NCBI GenBank assembly: GCA_013397115.1
Contig: VWZW01001657.1
Coordinates: 2,844,291-2,908,290 of the forward strand
Reading direction: 5' to 3'
Source: Edolisoma coerulescens
Taxonomy: Eukaryota; Chordata; Aves; Passeriformes; Campephagidae
Length of the DNA: 64,000 nt
The translations under genes were made by a program, and so were the position numbers. Under the pieces are notes generated by a model, which worked only from the letters and a program-made list of their open reading frames with translations, searched no databases and was not told where the DNA came from. Positions 62,041 through 64,000 of the stretch are shown one piece after another (the first letter of the stretch is position 1; each line of letters opens with the position of its first letter).

Positions 62041-64000
62041 TTAGCAATTATTAATGCTAATACTTTTATTTTTCCAATGCACTGTATTTCAAAACCTGAG
62101 TTTGCTGAAATAAACAATTGTTTGAGTGATGTTAATTTTTTTTGGCAGAGGGAATCAAAGTGCACTTGAAAATATTTGTAGTTGTTACATCTATGTGGGA
62201 ACTTTTGTAATTTATTTCTATTAAGAAAAATACAATCACTTCAATAAAATCAGCCTTTTGGGCAAGTTAGGTTTTTATTTTGAGCTCTGATGAGTTGGGT
62301 AAGTTTGTTTCCACTCAATGTAAATGTGGTTTTAGATTAGAACGCATGAATAACAAAAAGGCAAAATAACAGGCACGTTAATGGGCACTGATTAAACTCA
62401 GTGAGAGACACATGCATTATTCCTACATTATTAACTTTCTGACACAGTTTAAATTGCCATAAATTAAATTTGCATGAATGGTTTAGACCCCCTGTAGAAT
62501 AAAATGTTTGGTTGTGATAATAGAGTAGAAGGAAATTTAAGTCAAAGGTGAAACATTAACTGATTGAAAGCTGATGAAATTTCTTATCTGTGTTGACAGT
62601 GCAAATTCCTTGTGTACTCTGGGTCACCCTAATGGCACCAAGCATCTTCACAGTAATTAAATCACCCTCCAACACCTCTCTTTCTGAGATTGAGGCTATA
62701 GGCTGTTTGGGATATACTTTTCTTGCTGTGTGTATGGGCCCCAGGGAGGTGGGAAAACCCAAACACTGAAAGGAGAAAAAGGGGAGTGGAGACAGAATTC
62801 TACCTAGTTATTTTGTTTGTTTATTTTGTGTGGGGTTGTTTTTTTTTTCTTTAATACATACACACACATATTTCTGGTTTCTATGAACTAGACTTTCTCT
62901 GAAAATCAGATCTGATCATTACAGTGAAGTTTTAGCTAATAAAATGTGCAAGTCCTTTTTGCAAGTGGAGGAAAAATTTAATAGCTGTCTACAATCTTAG
63001 GAGATAGAGGACTTAGGCAACTGTTATTTAATGCAAAACAGTGTTGAAGATGTGTTGCTTAGGAGTTTTTTTGGGATGGATTAGTTCAGTGAAGAGTTCA
63101 CAGTGGATTTATTGGAATTTGTGAGCTCTTGTATAGTATAAGCATAGATATTTTTTCTTAATACAAATAGTTACTAAGTATTATTAGAATTTGTTATACA
63201 CATGGAAAGCAGGTGAGCTCATTCACAAGCAAAGCAAACTGAAAACTATACGGAAGCAAATACTTTTTTTTAAAGTGTGTTCTGCCTTGAGAACCTACCT
63301 GGTGTTGAGGCTTGAATGTTGGTCATTTTGCCTCTGTGTAGTCTTCTCTCTAGAAAAAGTTGGCTCCCTTTTTCTTTCCTGTCCCTCTGCCAAGAAAAAG
63401 GAAGCTGATTTCCAATGAAGATTTTGTTTCTTATTCATCCAGCGGGTTACTCCATGAAGATGAATGTGTGGAAGTAGTTGGAGATGCTGAACCTGTGGCA
63501 CTCCTGGTTGATTTATTTGCAAGTCCTCATTAAGTTTTTTCTTCATGTGGATTTTTTGGCAGCCTTGCCTCTTGCATCTCTAAGAAACATATTGTGCATT
63601 CTTACAGCAAAGCATTACCCATTGTGAGCTTTTATACTTCTCCCTTTTTTCCTTTCTTTACTTGATGTCAATTATTTCATGATGTGCTGTGTATGAAGAT
63701 TAACTTTAAAGTCATTTGATATCTTTTTTTATTCCAGTTGATTAAAATAAATTTACTCTGCTTTTATTCCACATTACAGAAAGATCACTGGGGAAACTTG
63801 AAGAAATTATATAATATGTTTAAAACTTACATTCTCTTTTAAAATATTGTTATTGCTTATTGCATAATTAATTTTACTTAGTAATAATATGTCACTAGTG
63901 GCAACATTTTCTAATTGCTCAAGGAAAAGATGGCATGATAATGTTCTGGAGAGGAAGAAAAAACTTTTTGATGGATTGGATAAATGCTTTTCATCAGGCA

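Larger units (their letters stand above)
50158..64000. other. Gene-poor interval upstream of CCNG1, part 3
   Basis: AT-rich sequence without a supported gene. It contains T/G-rich tracts (57225-57310, 62810-62850), short simple repeats and a 67-bp direct repeat (57126-57192 and 61974-62040). The longest open frame (61707-62165, minus, 152 codons) has no recognisable domain. Confidence 0.6.

Noticed and set aside
61707..62165. Minus-strand open frame of 152 codons
   Set aside because: No domain or splice context is recognisable, and it contains one copy of the 67-bp non-coding repeat. It is most likely chance.
1..64000. tRNA, rRNA, CRISPR, operon-like arrangement or a new defence system
   Set aside because: No tRNA B-box with a matching cloverleaf, no regularly spaced repeats with unique spacers, and the gene structure is that of a bird chromosome.

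Overview
The window is vertebrate nuclear DNA and almost certainly avian. It has short coding exons with GT-AG introns, CpG-rich promoters in an AT-rich background, several CR1 LINE fragments ending in the bird-type ATTCTGTGATT tail, and two solo LTRs of a kind common in songbirds. A passerine source is my inference. Bacterial features (operons, CRISPR, ribosome binding sites) do not apply.

The left 18 kb holds a conserved vertebrate gene block, known in mammals as CCNG1-NUDCD2-HMMR. HMMR is on the minus strand: eleven exons were traced from its start codon at 6775 down to position 1, where it runs off the window (436 codons seen). NUDCD2 is on the plus strand with four coding exons (7274-11132, 157 aa). 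The two genes diverge from a CpG-rich shared promoter at about 6650-7270. This carries two CCAAT boxes, a CHR-like TTTGAA and an NRF-1 palindrome, followed by a 14-mer/12-mer GC-rich minisatellite in front of the NUDCD2 start. CCNG1 is on the minus strand with five coding exons (17257-14430, 295 aa) and a probable non-coding first exon at about 17772-17950. It converges on NUDCD2. Intron 1 of CCNG1 contains a nearly perfect p53 response element. The three genes fit a cell-cycle and DNA-damage theme: CCNG1 is a p53 target and feedback regulator through PP2A-MDM2, HMMR is a mitotic spindle protein of the G2/M class, and NUDCD2 is an HSP90-linked co-chaperone for LIS1 and dynein-related clients.

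The right 46 kb (18000-64000) is AT-rich with no protein-coding exon I can support. It is probably the left part of the gene-poor interval upstream of CCNG1. It contains two solo LTRs with intact TG...CA ends and perfect 5-bp target duplications (39820-40465, CTAAG; 49532-50152, CTATG), an old CR1 fragment, simple repeats, a CpG-enriched patch at 46430-46830, and a 67-bp direct repeat whose two copies lie 4.85 kb apart. I found no convincing novel gene system. The strongest observations are regulatory: the p53 element, the 32-bp phased CCAAT-CCAAT-CHR array, and the promoter minisatellite in frame with NUDCD2.
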